Part shown: piece by piece, positions 26,662-37,096 of the stretch
Position numbering within the stretch: the stretch's first letter is position 1
Layout of the letters: each line of letters opens with the position of its first letter
Assembly: GCF_015732155.1 (NCBI RefSeq)
Contig: NZ_WIQK01000001.1
Coordinates: 1,622,001 to 1,686,000 of the forward strand
Direction of reading: 5' to 3'
DNA length: 64,000 nt
Source: Pectinatus sottacetonis
GTDB taxonomy: Bacteria; Bacillota; Negativicutes; Selenomonadales; Selenomonadaceae
The notes under the pieces: generated by a model
The model's input: only the letters and a program-made list of their open reading frames with translations
Told to the model about the DNA's origin: nothing
The model's database searches: none
Made by a program: the position numbers and the translations under genes

Positions 26662-28323
26662 ATGAGAGGATCAGAAGCAGTTGTAAAATGTTTGAAGGCA
26701 CATGATGTAGATACGATATTTGGTTATCCCGGTGGAATGATTCTACCACTTTTTGAGGCACTGCGGAAAGAAAAAGATATCAATTTTGTATTAACTACAC
26801 ATGAACAGTCAGCGGCACATGCTGCTGACGGGTATGCCCGTGCCAGTGGCAAGCCGGGAGTCTGCATAGCAACGTCAGGTCCAGGGGCGACTAATCTTGT
26901 TACTGGTATAGCTACGGCTTTTATGGATTCGGTGCCGATGGTGGTTATAACAGGACAAGTACCTAGTACATTATTGGGGCGGGATTCATTTCAGGAAACG
27001 GATATTTTTGGTATAACTATGCCAATTACGAAATACAGTTTTAAGCTGGATAGAGCAGAAGATTTACTGCCAGCAGTTCAAGAGGCATTTGAAATAGCTT
27101 CAAGTGGTCGGGAAGGGCCAGTATTAATAGATATTCCCAAAGATTTTTTTTATGCAGATGTAAAGTATAAGGAAAAAAAAGTTGAAAAAAAAATAGATAA
27201 AAGGCCGGATGCTGATTTTTTGATATATGCGGCAGAAGCAATTGATAAAATAATGCAGGCTGAAAGACCAATAGTTATTGCTGGCGGTGGTGTGATTTTA
27301 GGACAGGCACAGGAAGAACTGATAAGTTTTGCAGAAAAATATGATCTGCCGGTTGTATCTACTCTGATGGGGATAGGGGTATTTCCTAATAATCATCCGC
27401 TATATATGGGATTTGCCGGATTGCATGGACGTAAAGCAGCTAATAATGCAGTAGCAGAAGCTGATTTGATCATAGCAGCTGGCAGCAGGTTTGGCGACCG
27501 CCAAACGGGAAATTTGGATAAATATGTTCATAATAAAAGTTTTATCCATATAGATATTGATCCGGCAGAGATAGATAAAAATGTACACAGCAGCATTGGA
27601 TTGGCCGGAAACATGAAGACGATTCTTCAGCTGTTGATGCAGAGAACACCGGTAAATAATGTAAAAACATGGTGGACAATGCTGAAAAATTGGCAGAAAA
27701 AATATATGTATAATTATGATGGCAGCTATGATGTTCCCAATGTAATGCACTATATTTCGCAGACCATAAATAAAAAAAATGCAGATTTTGCTGTTGTTAC
27801 TGATGTGGGGCAGCATCAGATGTGGGCAGCCCAGCATATAAAAAGATATAAACCGCGGACATGGTTTACTTCCGGCGGACTTGGAACTATGGGGTTTGGG
27901 CTTCCGGCATCCATAGGAGTACAACTTTATTATAAAAATAAGCGAAGAGTTGTTCACATTGCAGGTGATGGCAGTATAAAAATGACTGGTAGTGAATATT
28001 ATACAATGGCGGCGTTAAATCTGCCGATAATTTCTGTTATTATAAATAATGAATCATTAGGGATGATTCGTCAGCTGCAAAAAGTGTTCTATGGAGAGAA
28101 ATATTTTTCCAGTGAATTTGCATATAAGATGGACTATGCTAAATATGCGAAAAGTTTTGGGATTACAGCATATAATGTATATAGTATGGACGATTTTATC
28201 GAAGTATTTAGTAATGCCATTGAACAAAATAAACCACAGGTGATAATTGTCAATATTAGCAAAGGATTTGTTGAGCCTATGACTAGAACAGACAGTGGAA
28301 TAAATACATTTGTTGATTTTTAA
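26662..28323 (+). CDS. ilvB: Acetolactate synthase large (catalytic) subunit, copy 1
   Basis: The 553-aa ThDP enzyme condenses two pyruvates, or pyruvate with 2-oxobutyrate, in valine and isoleucine synthesis. The ThDP-activating glutamate is in THEQSAAHAADGYARA; the ThDP-Mg motif is GDGSIKMTGSEYYTM. FAD-region segments such as GQVPSTLLGRDSFQETD are conserved, pointing to the biosynthetic rather than the catabolic (AlsS) type. It differs clearly in sequence from copy 2 at 29582. Confidence 0.93.
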   Translation: MRGSEAVVKCLKAHDVDTIFGYPGGMILPLFEALRKEKDINFVLTTHEQSAAHAADGYARASGKPGVCIATSGPGATNLVTGIATAFMDSVPMVVITGQVPSTLLGRDSFQETDIFGITMPITKYSFKLDRAEDLLPAVQEAFEIASSGREGPVLIDIPKDFFYADVKYKEKKVEKKIDKRPDADFLIYAAEAIDKIMQAERPIVIAGGGVILGQAQEELISFAEKYDLPVVSTLMGIGVFPNNHPLYMGFAGLHGRKAANNAVAEADLIIAAGSRFGDRQTGNLDKYVHNKSFIHIDIDPAEIDKNVHSSIGLAGNMKTILQLLMQRTPVNNVKTWWTMLKNWQKKYMYNYDGSYDVPNVMHYISQTINKKNADFAVVTDVGQHQMWAAQHIKRYKPRTWFTSGGLGTMGFGLPASIGVQLYYKNKRRVVHIAGDGSIKMTGSEYYTMAALNLPIISVIINNESLGMIRQLQKVFYGEKYFSSEFAYKMDYAKYAKSFGITAYNVYSMDDFIEVFSNAIEQNKPQVIIVNISKGFVEPMTRTDSGINTFVDF

Positions 28324-28358
28324 AATGTGTAATTGTGTAAATTTTTTAGTGAATTCTA

Positions 28359-28387
28359 TTGACAAATTTATTCTTAAAGTGTATCCT
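28359..28387 (+). promoter_or_regulatory. Promoter of ilvC
   Basis: TTGACA (28359-28364) and TATCCT (28382-28387) are separated by 17 bases, a good sigma-70-type promoter in the 152-base gap between ilvB copy 1 and ilvC. It would allow ilvC to be expressed apart from the upstream genes. Confidence 0.7.
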
Positions 28388-28390
28388 GTA

Positions 28391-28450
28391 TACAATGTTC
28401 GCATGTAACATTGTAAATAAACAACATTGGCTATAAAATCTATGGCCAAT
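28391..28450 (+). promoter_or_regulatory. Two inverted repeats in the ilvC leader
   Basis: TACAATGTT-N7-AACATTGTA (28391-28415) lies immediately after the -10 box, and ATTGGC-N13-GCCAAT (28426-28450) lies between it and the ribosome binding site. The first is placed like a repressor operator or a 5' UTR stem. No known regulator motif is recognised. Confidence 0.5.
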
Positions 28451-28460
28451 TTAAATTTAG

Positions 28461-29483
<1,023 letters not shown>

Positions 29484-29502
29484 GCATAAAAGCAGTAATT
29501 GG

Positions 29503-29548
29503 AAGCGGCAAAGCAGGCTGATGGGGTCTGCTTTACCGCTTTTATTTT
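29503..29548 (+). terminator. Terminator after ilvC
   Basis: Arms 29503-29516 and 29528-29541 pair over 14 bases with one mismatch, followed by TTATTTTT. Confidence 0.85.
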
Positions 29549-29581
29549 TGTAGTAATGTTTTTTATAAAGGAGGATAAATT

Positions 29582-31285
29582 GTGCGTATAAATGGAGCAA
29601 GAGCCGTTATTGAAAGTTTAAAAAATGAGGATGTAGAGATTGTATTTGGGTATCCTGGCGGAGCTGTACTGACTTTATATGATGAAATATATAAGACAAA
29701 ATTTCCTCATATCCTTACGAAGCATGAACAGGGGGCTGTTCATGCTGCCGATGGATATGCGAGGGCCACGGGAAAAATAGGTGTGTGCATAGCAACTTCG
29801 GGACCAGGAGCAACAAATTTAATAACGGGAATAGCAACAGCAAATATTGATTCGATTCCCTTGGTATGTATAACCGGTCAGGTAGCAACACCATTTATTG
29901 GCAGAGATTCATTTCAGGAAGCTGATGTATGCGGCATAACTTCACCGATAACAAAGCATAATTATCTTGTACGAGATGTCAGGGAATTGTCACGGGTTTT
30001 AAAAGAAGCTTTTTTTATTGCCGGTACAGGCCGTCCCGGGCCGGTGGTAATAGATATAGCAAAAGATGTTTTTGCGGCAGAAGTTGATTATGAGTATCCT
30101 GCAGAAGTGAATTTACGTGGTTATAGTGGAAAATATATTGGCAATGAAAAAGATTTGGATAAAGCAGTAAAACTGTTGAAACAGGCAGAAAAACCATTGG
30201 TTTTTGTAGGTGGTGGTGTAGTTTCTTCTGGTACATATATCAGTTTTCGTGAATTTATAAATATGCTCGGCATTCCTGTTACCAGTACATTGATGGGACT
30301 GGGGTGTGTTGAGCCTGAGCAGAAAGGAAATCTAGGAATGGCCGGGATGCATGGTTCATATGCGGCTAATATGGCTATTATGCAGTGTGATCTTCTTATA
30401 GGAATAGGTGTTCGATTCGATGACCGTGTAACAGGAATTATGAAAGAATTTGCCCCGAAGGCAAAAATAATTCAGTTCGACATAGATTATGCTGAAGTAA
30501 ACAAAAATGTTGTATCATATTTAAGTGTAATAGGCGATTTAAGATGGTCATTGCCCTTGTTATGTAAAAAAACCAAAATATATGCGGAAAAAATTAAAAA
30601 GAATAGTGCTCAATGGATTGATTATGTGATAAAAATGCATAAAAATAATCCGTTTTCGTATAAAAAGAGTGATAATCATATAATGGCTCAGGAAATTATT
30701 GAAAAAACTGCCGAGTTGACGGAGAATGACACTATTGCAGTTACAGATGTAGGGCAGCATCAAATGTGGGCGGCACAATTTTTTAAGGTTTATGGACCCC
30801 GTCACTTTATTACCTCAGGCGGATTGGGAACGATGGGGTATGGACTTCCGGCAGCAATGGGAGCCAAAATAGGTTGCCCGGATAAAGCTGTGGTCCTGTT
30901 TACCGGTGATGGCAGTATAATGATGAACTGTCAGGAAATGGCTACGCTGGCTGATTATGATATTAATGTTAAGATAATAGTTATACATAATCATGTTTTG
31001 GGAATGGTAACGCAATGGCAGAGAATGTTTTATGGAAAACGATATTCACAGTCAATTTTAAATAGTAAGGCTGATATCGTGAAAATTGCGCAGGCCATGG
31101 GAATAAAAGGAATTCGTATAGATGAAAAGACGGATTTAATTAAAATACTGAAACAAACTTTAGCGCAGCAAGGTCCTGCTCTTATTGATGTTAACGTACC
31201 CGATACTGAAGATGTTCTTCCGATGGTACCAGGAGGAAAGCGGCTTGATCAGATGATAATGGAAAGTGAGGCAGCTAATAAATGA
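29582..31285 (+). CDS. ilvB: Acetolactate synthase large (catalytic) subunit, copy 2
   Basis: This 567-aa second catalytic subunit has the ThDP glutamate in TKHEQGAVHAADGYARATG, the FAD region VATPFIGRDSFQEAD and the ThDP-Mg motif GDGSIMMNCQEMATLADY. The C-terminus DVLPMVPGGKRLDQMI is typical of IlvB/IlvI and absent from copy 1. Start is GTG 29582 behind AAGGAGGATAAATT. It overlaps its small subunit by 4 bases (ATGA), the usual ilvB-ilvN order. Confidence 0.95.
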   Translation: MRINGARAVIESLKNEDVEIVFGYPGGAVLTLYDEIYKTKFPHILTKHEQGAVHAADGYARATGKIGVCIATSGPGATNLITGIATANIDSIPLVCITGQVATPFIGRDSFQEADVCGITSPITKHNYLVRDVRELSRVLKEAFFIAGTGRPGPVVIDIAKDVFAAEVDYEYPAEVNLRGYSGKYIGNEKDLDKAVKLLKQAEKPLVFVGGGVVSSGTYISFREFINMLGIPVTSTLMGLGCVEPEQKGNLGMAGMHGSYAANMAIMQCDLLIGIGVRFDDRVTGIMKEFAPKAKIIQFDIDYAEVNKNVVSYLSVIGDLRWSLPLLCKKTKIYAEKIKKNSAQWIDYVIKMHKNNPFSYKKSDNHIMAQEIIEKTAELTENDTIAVTDVGQHQMWAAQFFKVYGPRHFITSGGLGTMGYGLPAAMGAKIGCPDKAVVLFTGDGSIMMNCQEMATLADYDINVKIIVIHNHVLGMVTQWQRMFYGKRYSQSILNSKADIVKIAQAMGIKGIRIDEKTDLIKILKQTLAQQGPALIDVNVPDTEDVLPMVPGGKRLDQMIMESEAANK

Positions 31286-31782
31286 AATATCAAATAGCCA
31301 TTCTCGTGGAAAATAAGCCAGGGGTATTGACCCATGTATCGGGCTTGATAAGCCGCCGAGCATTTAATATTGAAACAATAAATGCTGGATATACTGAAGA
31401 AGATGATGTTACACGAATAAATATTGTGGTCAATGCATCTGATAATATGGAATTGAATAAAGTAATACACCAGATGGCGAAACTTATCGATGTTATAAAA
31501 ATTGTTAATATCAGTGAGCTGCCGTCTATAAGCAGAGAATTGATACTAGTAAAGGTAAAAGCAGATTCACCTGGAGTGAGAGCAGATATTGTAAATATTG
31601 CAAATATATTTCGGGCGCATATAGTTGATGTGGGGCATCAGAACGTAGTTATTGAACTTACTGGTGAACAAGATAAACTGGCGGCACTAGTTGATATGCT
31701 TGGCTGTTATGAGGTTTTGGAAATAGCCCGTACTGGTCCTGTTGCATTGTCTCGTGGCATTACACCCATAAAAAATATGTAA
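31282..31782 (+). CDS. ilvN: Acetolactate synthase small (regulatory) subunit, copy 2
   Basis: The 166-aa protein has an ACT domain, MKYQIAILVENKPGVLTHVS, and GLISRRAFNIETINAG, then the C-terminal small-subunit domain. Length is the family norm. It is coupled to the upstream catalytic subunit by an ATGA overlap. Its stop codon lies within the left arm of the long terminator at 31773-31830. Confidence 0.95.
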   Translation: MKYQIAILVENKPGVLTHVSGLISRRAFNIETINAGYTEEDDVTRINIVVNASDNMELNKVIHQMAKLIDVIKIVNISELPSISRELILVKVKADSPGVRADIVNIANIFRAHIVDVGHQNVVIELTGEQDKLAALVDMLGCYEVLEIARTGPVALSRGITPIKNM

Positions 31783-31830
31783 CTATAAAAACAGGCATTG
31801 TTAAATGCCTGTTTTTATAGTTACATATTT
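31773..31830. terminator. 27-bp perfect inverted repeat, terminator after ilvN copy 2
   Basis: Arms 31773-31799 and 31804-31830 are perfectly complementary around the loop GTTA. The core AAAAACAGGCATT / AATGCCTGTTTTT provides A and T tracts for both directions. The left arm includes the last codons and stop of ilvN. The same core recurs at 43400-43466. Confidence 0.9.
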
Positions 31831-32089
31831 CCTCAATCCTGCCATGTAATATCTGTAGGTATTGAAGAGAGTTTTTATTTAATATAGTTAATTAATGGAC
31901 ATAACCTGTATTTTGCGGATAATAAAACATTAGAAATGTTTTTTAATGCTTAGGCTATTACTTAAATAACGGATAATAATTATATTTTAGTCAAAATAAA
32001 TATATTTAACTAAAAATACGGGGCAAAAATAGTTTCATGAAAATGGGATAGCCAATTGCGTTATAAAGATTAAGATATTAACAAATCAA
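31831..32089. other. Intergenic region between ilvN copy 2 and the LptA-like gene
   Basis: AT-rich sequence between convergent genes; no gene, RNA motif or second terminator was recognised after the long hairpin. Confidence 0.5.
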
Positions 32090-32590
32090 TTATTGGATAA
32101 ATTCTTTTTTTATTACATTATATTTTATTTCGTTGTATTTTTCTATTTGTCCATCCTTTTTTACGATGACACTACCAGAAAAATCAGCAATTTTTGTTTC
32201 CCAGTTAAATGACGTTTGATCTGCGGTTATTGTCATGTTTTCGTATTCAAAGGTTGTGCCACCCTTAACAGTTATCGTTTTATCAGGCCAGGCACCATAT
32301 AGATCATCACCGGTAAAATTGATTAAAGTACCATCTTCTTTACGACCATAAGTACATTTTATGTTTTTTTGCGCCCATACTTCAAATGAAGTAAGATTTA
32401 CCTGGGCATGATCGGCAGTCACGGTGAATTTACTGGTTTCTACACGAACATTTCCATCTAATCTGTATGTTCCTGACAAAATGTCAAAGGTTGTTTTATC
32501 TGCTGTGATTTTAGGCGATGCGAATACACTGCTGTATGAAGATACAAGCAACAAGACTAATAAAAGAAAAGAGATTTTTAATACACGCAT
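32090..32590 (-). CDS. LptA/OstA-like periplasmic protein
   Basis: A 166-aa protein with a signal peptide (MRVLKISFLLLVLLLVSSYS, cleavage near SVFA-SPKI) and beta-rich OstA/LptA-type repeats: ADKTTFDILSGTYRLDGNVR, then TVTADHAQVNL. LptA family members bridge lipopolysaccharide across the periplasm. This one is a lone gene without lptB, lptC or kdsC, so it may be a paralogue of the transport LptA. Start is behind AAGGAGGCTTTTT. The family supports a diderm envelope. Confidence 0.78.
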   Translation of the reverse strand: MRVLKISFLLLVLLLVSSYSSVFASPKITADKTTFDILSGTYRLDGNVRVETSKFTVTADHAQVNLTSFEVWAQKNIKCTYGRKEDGTLINFTGDDLYGAWPDKTITVKGGTTFEYENMTITADQTSFNWETKIADFSGSVIVKKDGQIEKYNEIKYNVIKKEFIQ

Positions 32591-32889
32591 AAAAAGCCTC
32601 CTTAGTATATCTCTGAATTCTTATTCTTCTATTATTATAGCATAATTTAAGAAAGAAAAAATATACTTTGTTACCATGAATTTATGAAATATATATCTTG
32701 ACAGTTAAGTACATTATAAAATGTATTGGGAAGGATTATCGGATTATTTAGTGTAATATACAATTATATATAATTTTATTATTCTGTTAGAAATAATGGC
32801 TTTATTTGTGAATAAAAAAGTCATGGTTTTTAGCAGTAGAATTTACTTGGAGATAATGTGAAGTTTATCTATAATTTAGGTGGCATAAA
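32591..32889. other. Divergent intergenic region between the LptA-like gene and dgt
   Basis: About 300 AT-rich bases between divergent genes. It must hold both promoters, but no hexamer pair stands out and no RNA element was recognised. Confidence 0.4.
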
Positions 32890-33897
32890 ATGAATATTAG
32901 AGAAAAAACAGAGGAACTTGAATATGAAATACTTTCACCTGATGCGGCTAAGAGCCGTGATGCAAAGCGTAGTAAGGATGAAACAATGTGTCCGTTTCGG
33001 ACAGCTTATCAAAGGGATCGCGACAGGATATTACATTCTAAATCTTTTCGGCGGCTTAAACATAAGACGCAGGTTTATATAACAGCGGGAGATCATTACA
33101 GGACAAGGATGACGCATAGCCTTGAAGTAGCACAAATATCACGTACCATAGCGCGTGGCCTTCGCTTGAATGAAGATCTTACAGAAGCTATTGCGCTGGG
33201 GCATGATGTTGGACATACACCGTTTAGTCATGTTGGGGAAGAAGTAATGAATGCTTTAGCAGGTCACTTTTATCATAATGAACAAAGTCTGAGAATGGTC
33301 GAGTATTTGGAAAAAAATGGAAAAGGTCTTAACTTGACTATTGCAGTAAAAGACGGTATTTTAAATCATACGGGAAAGGTAGTACCTAAAACACTGGAAG
33401 GTAGAATAGTAAAGACAGCTGACAGAATAGCATATCTTTGTCATGATTACGATGACAGTTTACGTTCTGGATTGCTTAATAAAATTGATTTACCTGATAT
33501 CGTAGTTGGCAGCTTGGGTAGTGACTATTCAACAATGATAACGGGCATGGTCAGTGATATGATATTGTCATCTTCTGATAAACATGATATTTTATTATCA
33601 GATCATATGGTTAAAGTAATGAATGTATTCCGTACTTTTATGTTTGAGAAAATATATCATTCTAAAGTATTGGAAAAGGAAAGGAAACAGGCCGGATTTA
33701 TAGTTGAACAGCTTTTTAAATATTATATGAAAAATCCCGATAAAATGCCGCGGGAATTTTGGGTGAGAGAGAAGAAATGGGGAAAACAACAAGTCGTTGT
33801 TGATTATATAGCTGGACTTACTGACAGTTATGCAGTAGCTAAATTCAATGAAATATTTGTACCACCAGTTTGGAATCAATGGCTAAAGGTTTATTAA
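32890..33897 (+). CDS. dgt: dGTPase-like HD-domain triphosphohydrolase
   Basis: The 335-aa protein matches deoxyguanosinetriphosphate triphosphohydrolase-like proteins, which release tripolyphosphate from dNTPs. HD-domain metal ligands lie in RMTHSLEVAQISRTIARGL and GHDVGHTPFSHVGE; the aspartate is in VKTADRIAYLCHDYDD. The N-terminus has FRTAYQRDRDRILHSKSFRR. It is the short type 2 form. ATG follows AGGTGGCATAAA. It is followed directly by aroC. Confidence 0.93.
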   Translation: MNIREKTEELEYEILSPDAAKSRDAKRSKDETMCPFRTAYQRDRDRILHSKSFRRLKHKTQVYITAGDHYRTRMTHSLEVAQISRTIARGLRLNEDLTEAIALGHDVGHTPFSHVGEEVMNALAGHFYHNEQSLRMVEYLEKNGKGLNLTIAVKDGILNHTGKVVPKTLEGRIVKTADRIAYLCHDYDDSLRSGLLNKIDLPDIVVGSLGSDYSTMITGMVSDMILSSSDKHDILLSDHMVKVMNVFRTFMFEKIYHSKVLEKERKQAGFIVEQLFKYYMKNPDKMPREFWVREKKWGKQQVVVDYIAGLTDSYAVAKFNEIFVPPVWNQWLKVY

Positions 33898-33929
33898 ATT
33901 TATGTGTTAAGGAAGGATTGATTGTTATT

Positions 33930-35078
33930 ATGTTGCGGTTTTTAACAGCTGGCGAGTCTCATGGACAATGTCTGACATCTATATTGGAAGGAGTTCCAGC
34001 CGGACTTAAAATTGATATTGAAAAAATAAATAAAAACATGATCCGCCGCCAAATGGGATACGGACGTGGCGGTCGAATGAAAATAGAAACAGATAAAGTA
34101 GATATTCTATCTGGTATCCGATTTGGGGAAACAATTGGTAGTCCTATTACTATGCAGGTAAAAAATAATGATTGGCAGAATTGGCAGCGAAAAATGTCTA
34201 TAACTGGGCAGCCTTTTGGAGATAAAGTAACTGCAGCAAGGCCGGGACATGCTGATTGGGTGGGCATAAACAAATACAATAGAAGCGATATACGGGATAT
34301 TTTAGAACGTGCCAGTGCGAGAGAAACGGCAGCCAGAGTAGCTGTTGGATCTGTCTGCCAGCAGTTTTTGGAAGATTTGGGCATAAAAATAGTAGCACAT
34401 GTTGTAAATATTGGCGGAGTACGGATAGATAGAAAAAAAATAGATTATAAAAATATGGGACAAAATATTTCTGAACTTAATTGTATGGAAGCTGATGCAG
34501 AACAAAAAATGCGTGAAAAAATACGTGAAGCAAGTCAGGCGGGTGATACGCTGGGTGGTACATTCGAAGTAATAGTAAGTGGGGTTCCAATGGGTATGGG
34601 AACTCATATTCAGTGGGACAAGCGGCTTGATGGAAAATTAGCGCAGGCATTGATGTCTATACAGGCTATTAAGGCAGTTGAAATTGGTGATGGTGTTAAA
34701 TATGCAGATTATCCTGGCAGTAAAATGCACGATGAAATGTTTTATGATGAACATAAAAAGGTTTATCGTAAAAGTAATCATGCTGGTGGACTGGAAGGCG
34801 GCATGACAAATGGAGAAAATATTATCGTCCGTGCAGTAATGAAACCAATTCCTACATTGATGAAACCACTCCATTCTATTGATATTGCAAGTAGGCAGGA
34901 AGTGTTAGCATCAAAAGAACGAAGTGATATTTGTGCCGTTCCGGCTGCTTCAGTGGTTGGAGCCGCTATGACAGCCTTTACAATTGCCGATGCAGTTTTG
35001 GAACAATTTGCCGGGAACAATATGATTGATGTAAAAAATGCTATTAAAAGTTATAATAATAGATTGGACGAAAGATGA
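33930..35078 (+). CDS. aroC: Chorismate synthase
   Basis: A 382-aa enzyme that makes chorismate from EPSP with reduced FMN. Signature segments are LRFLTAGESHGQCLTSILEG at the N-terminus, QMGYGRGGRMKIE, RPGHADWVG and GGLEGGMTNGE. The open frame extends upstream to 33870, inside dgt, but the family start is ATG 33930, with AAGGAAGGA 12 or more bases before it. It overlaps aroK by 4 bases. Confidence 0.96.
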   Translation: MLRFLTAGESHGQCLTSILEGVPAGLKIDIEKINKNMIRRQMGYGRGGRMKIETDKVDILSGIRFGETIGSPITMQVKNNDWQNWQRKMSITGQPFGDKVTAARPGHADWVGINKYNRSDIRDILERASARETAARVAVGSVCQQFLEDLGIKIVAHVVNIGGVRIDRKKIDYKNMGQNISELNCMEADAEQKMREKIREASQAGDTLGGTFEVIVSGVPMGMGTHIQWDKRLDGKLAQALMSIQAIKAVEIGDGVKYADYPGSKMHDEMFYDEHKKVYRKSNHAGGLEGGMTNGENIIVRAVMKPIPTLMKPLHSIDIASRQEVLASKERSDICAVPAASVVGAAMTAFTIADAVLEQFAGNNMIDVKNAIKSYNNRLDER

Positions 35079-35581
35079 AGAATGTAGTTTTTATAGGATT
35101 TATGGGAACGGGCAAAAGCTGTGTCGGCCGTCTGCTGGCAGAGAAAATAAGTTTTTCTTTTGCGGATACAGACATTCTTGTAGAACAAAACTGTGGAATG
35201 AGTATACCAGAGATTTTTGCTCAATATGGGGAAAAATATTTTCGTAGTGAGGAAAAAAAAGCTGTAAAAGAAGCAGCGGCATGTTCTAATATTGTTATTT
35301 CTACTGGCGGAGGAGTTCCAACATTTGAAGAAAATATGGCTGTGTTGAAGAAAAACAGTATTATTATTTGCCTTTGTGCCAGTGTTAATACTATACTTCA
35401 GCGAACTAAAGGACGTAATAACCGGCCGCTTCTTAATTCTGACAAAGATAAAGTTCAGCAGCTTCTAGACAAAAGGCAGCCAGTATATAAAAAAGCTGAC
35501 TTTATAATTGACACGGATGATTTATCCCCGCTTCAGATTGTTAATGAGATAATGCTGTATTTAAAAAGGAGAAAAAATTGA
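35075..35581 (+). CDS. aroK: Shikimate kinase
   Basis: The 168-aa P-loop kinase phosphorylates shikimate. Walker A is GFMGTGKSCVGRLL, the shikimate-binding D is in FADTDILVE, STGGGVPT is the Walker B region and the lid is in RTKGRNNRPLL. ATGA overlaps the aroC stop. Confidence 0.96.
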   Translation: MKNVVFIGFMGTGKSCVGRLLAEKISFSFADTDILVEQNCGMSIPEIFAQYGEKYFRSEEKKAVKEAAACSNIVISTGGGVPTFEENMAVLKKNSIIICLCASVNTILQRTKGRNNRPLLNSDKDKVQQLLDKRQPVYKKADFIIDTDDLSPLQIVNEIMLYLKRRKN

Positions 35582-36663
35582 AAAATGTACGGGTAGATTT
35601 AAAGGAAAACAGCTATGATATTTGGATAGGAAATAATTTGGATGAGAAAATAAAGCAGTTTTTTACTGAAGCTGGTTTTTCCCGCAGGGTTTTTATTATT
35701 TCAGATACCAATGTCGGGCCGCTATATAAAAATGATATAATAAAATTATTGCAAGCAGTGGGATATAGTGTATCCGTTGAGCTGATAAAGGCCGGTGAAC
35801 CATCAAAATCATGGGATACAGCACAGCTCCTTTACACAAAAGTGATCGAGGCTGGTTTGGATAGAAATTCACCGATCATAGCATTAGGCGGTGGTGTTGT
35901 TGGGGATATAGCCGGATTTATAGCAGCAACGTATATGAGGGGAGTTCCTTTTATACAGATGCCCACTAGTCTGTTAGCACATGTGGATTCTTCTGTTGGT
36001 GGGAAAGTAGCAATAAATCATCCCATGGGGAAAAATCTGATAGGAGCTTTTTATCAGCCTAAAGCAGTATTTATAGATCTTGATATGTTAAAAACTTTAC
36101 CACCGCGGGAAATATCAGCAGGATTGGCTGAAATAATAAAATACGGACTTATTTATGATAAAGAATTTTTTTCTTATATAGAAAAAAATTCTTCGATGGT
36201 ATTTAGGTTTAATAATGAAGTATTGCAAAACATTATTGCCAGGTCATGTGAAATTAAAGCATCTGTTGTAAGTAAAGATGAACGGGAGAATGGTCTGCGG
36301 GCAATATTGAATTTTGGGCATACATTAGGACATGCAGTGGAACGGGAAACACAATATAAAAAATATAATCATGGTGAAGCAATAGCAATTGGGATGATGG
36401 GAGCGGTTTTTATAAGTGTGGAACTGGGACTTATAGATAAGTCACTCATAGAAATACTGCGCCAAATTTTAGCTGAATGCAATTTACCGCAGAAAGCGGA
36501 TGCATGTGATAAAGAAAAGCTCTACAAAGATCTTTTCCATGATAAAAAAACTGTTGATGGTAAAATTAAATGGGTGTTATTGGATAGAATTGGGCAAGTT
36601 CATTTAGATAATAATGTGGCTGAAAAAATAGTAAAAAAAGCAATTGATTTTATTATAAAATGA
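35578..36663 (+). CDS. aroB: 3-dehydroquinate synthase
   Basis: The 361-aa NAD- and metal-dependent enzyme closes the ring in the second shikimate-pathway step. GGGVVGDIAGFIAATYMRG and HVDSSVGGKVAINHPMGKN are the NAD and phosphate motifs; metal ligands include the His in ILNFGHTLGHAVE. Start is TTG 35578, overlapping the aroK stop (TTGA) with AAAAGGAGAAAAA upstream. The aroC-aroK-aroB order is tightly coupled. Confidence 0.96.
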   Translation: MKNVRVDLKENSYDIWIGNNLDEKIKQFFTEAGFSRRVFIISDTNVGPLYKNDIIKLLQAVGYSVSVELIKAGEPSKSWDTAQLLYTKVIEAGLDRNSPIIALGGGVVGDIAGFIAATYMRGVPFIQMPTSLLAHVDSSVGGKVAINHPMGKNLIGAFYQPKAVFIDLDMLKTLPPREISAGLAEIIKYGLIYDKEFFSYIEKNSSMVFRFNNEVLQNIIARSCEIKASVVSKDERENGLRAILNFGHTLGHAVERETQYKKYNHGEAIAIGMMGAVFISVELGLIDKSLIEILRQILAECNLPQKADACDKEKLYKDLFHDKKTVDGKIKWVLLDRIGQVHLDNNVAEKIVKKAIDFIIK

Positions 36664-36688
36664 AAAACTTTACATATAAAAAAATAAT

Positions 36689-36712
36689 AAGCCGATGAAA
36701 TGTTTCATCGAC
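36689..36712. terminator. Terminator between aroB and the DUF1858 gene
   Basis: AAGCCGATGAAA-TG-TTTCATCGACTT pairs along nearly its whole length with one mismatch and is flanked by A- and T-rich tracts. It serves convergent genes, though the T runs are modest. Confidence 0.6.
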
Positions 36713-36739
36713 TTACTATTAGATAAACTGGCTAATATT

Positions 36740-36949
36740 TTATTGCTGAGGCTGCGCTTCAGCAACTTCATTAAGGTCTGCCATTAATTTTTCAATATCA
36801 ATGCCATGCGCTAAAGCGCCTTGTTCGATATTTTCAAAATGAGCAGCAGCACAACCAATGCAGCCCATACCAGACATCGCAAATACGTCAACAGTTTCTG
36901 GGTATTTTTGAACAACTTCCATAATCCCCATGTCTTTAGTAATTGTCAT
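36740..36949 (-). CDS. DUF1858 redox-disulfide protein
   Basis: A small protein of about 69 aa beginning MTITKDMGIMEVVQKYPETV, with the CxxC pair in GMGCIGCAAAHFENI. This is the DUF1858 or hybrid-cluster-protein-associated disulfide family. ATG 36949 is preferred to ATG 36955 because AGGAGG lies 8 bases before the former and only 2 before the latter. Members often sit beside hcp; here hcp is about 19 kb away (55759). The role is probably in thiol redox chemistry but is unproven. Confidence 0.85.
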   Translation of the reverse strand: MTITKDMGIMEVVQKYPETVDVFAMSGMGCIGCAAAHFENIEQGALAHGIDIEKLMADLNEVAEAQPQQ

Positions 36950-37096
36950 ATTCATTACCTCCTTAATAAGTAATAAACTACTATAATGTTATTATAGCAC
37001 ATTTATGAAAATTGTTTGCTAATTTTTTATATTAGAGTTAAAATGATAAAATGGTTGTTTATATTACTGGAGAAGGGTGGTTGTAGGGTTATTACT

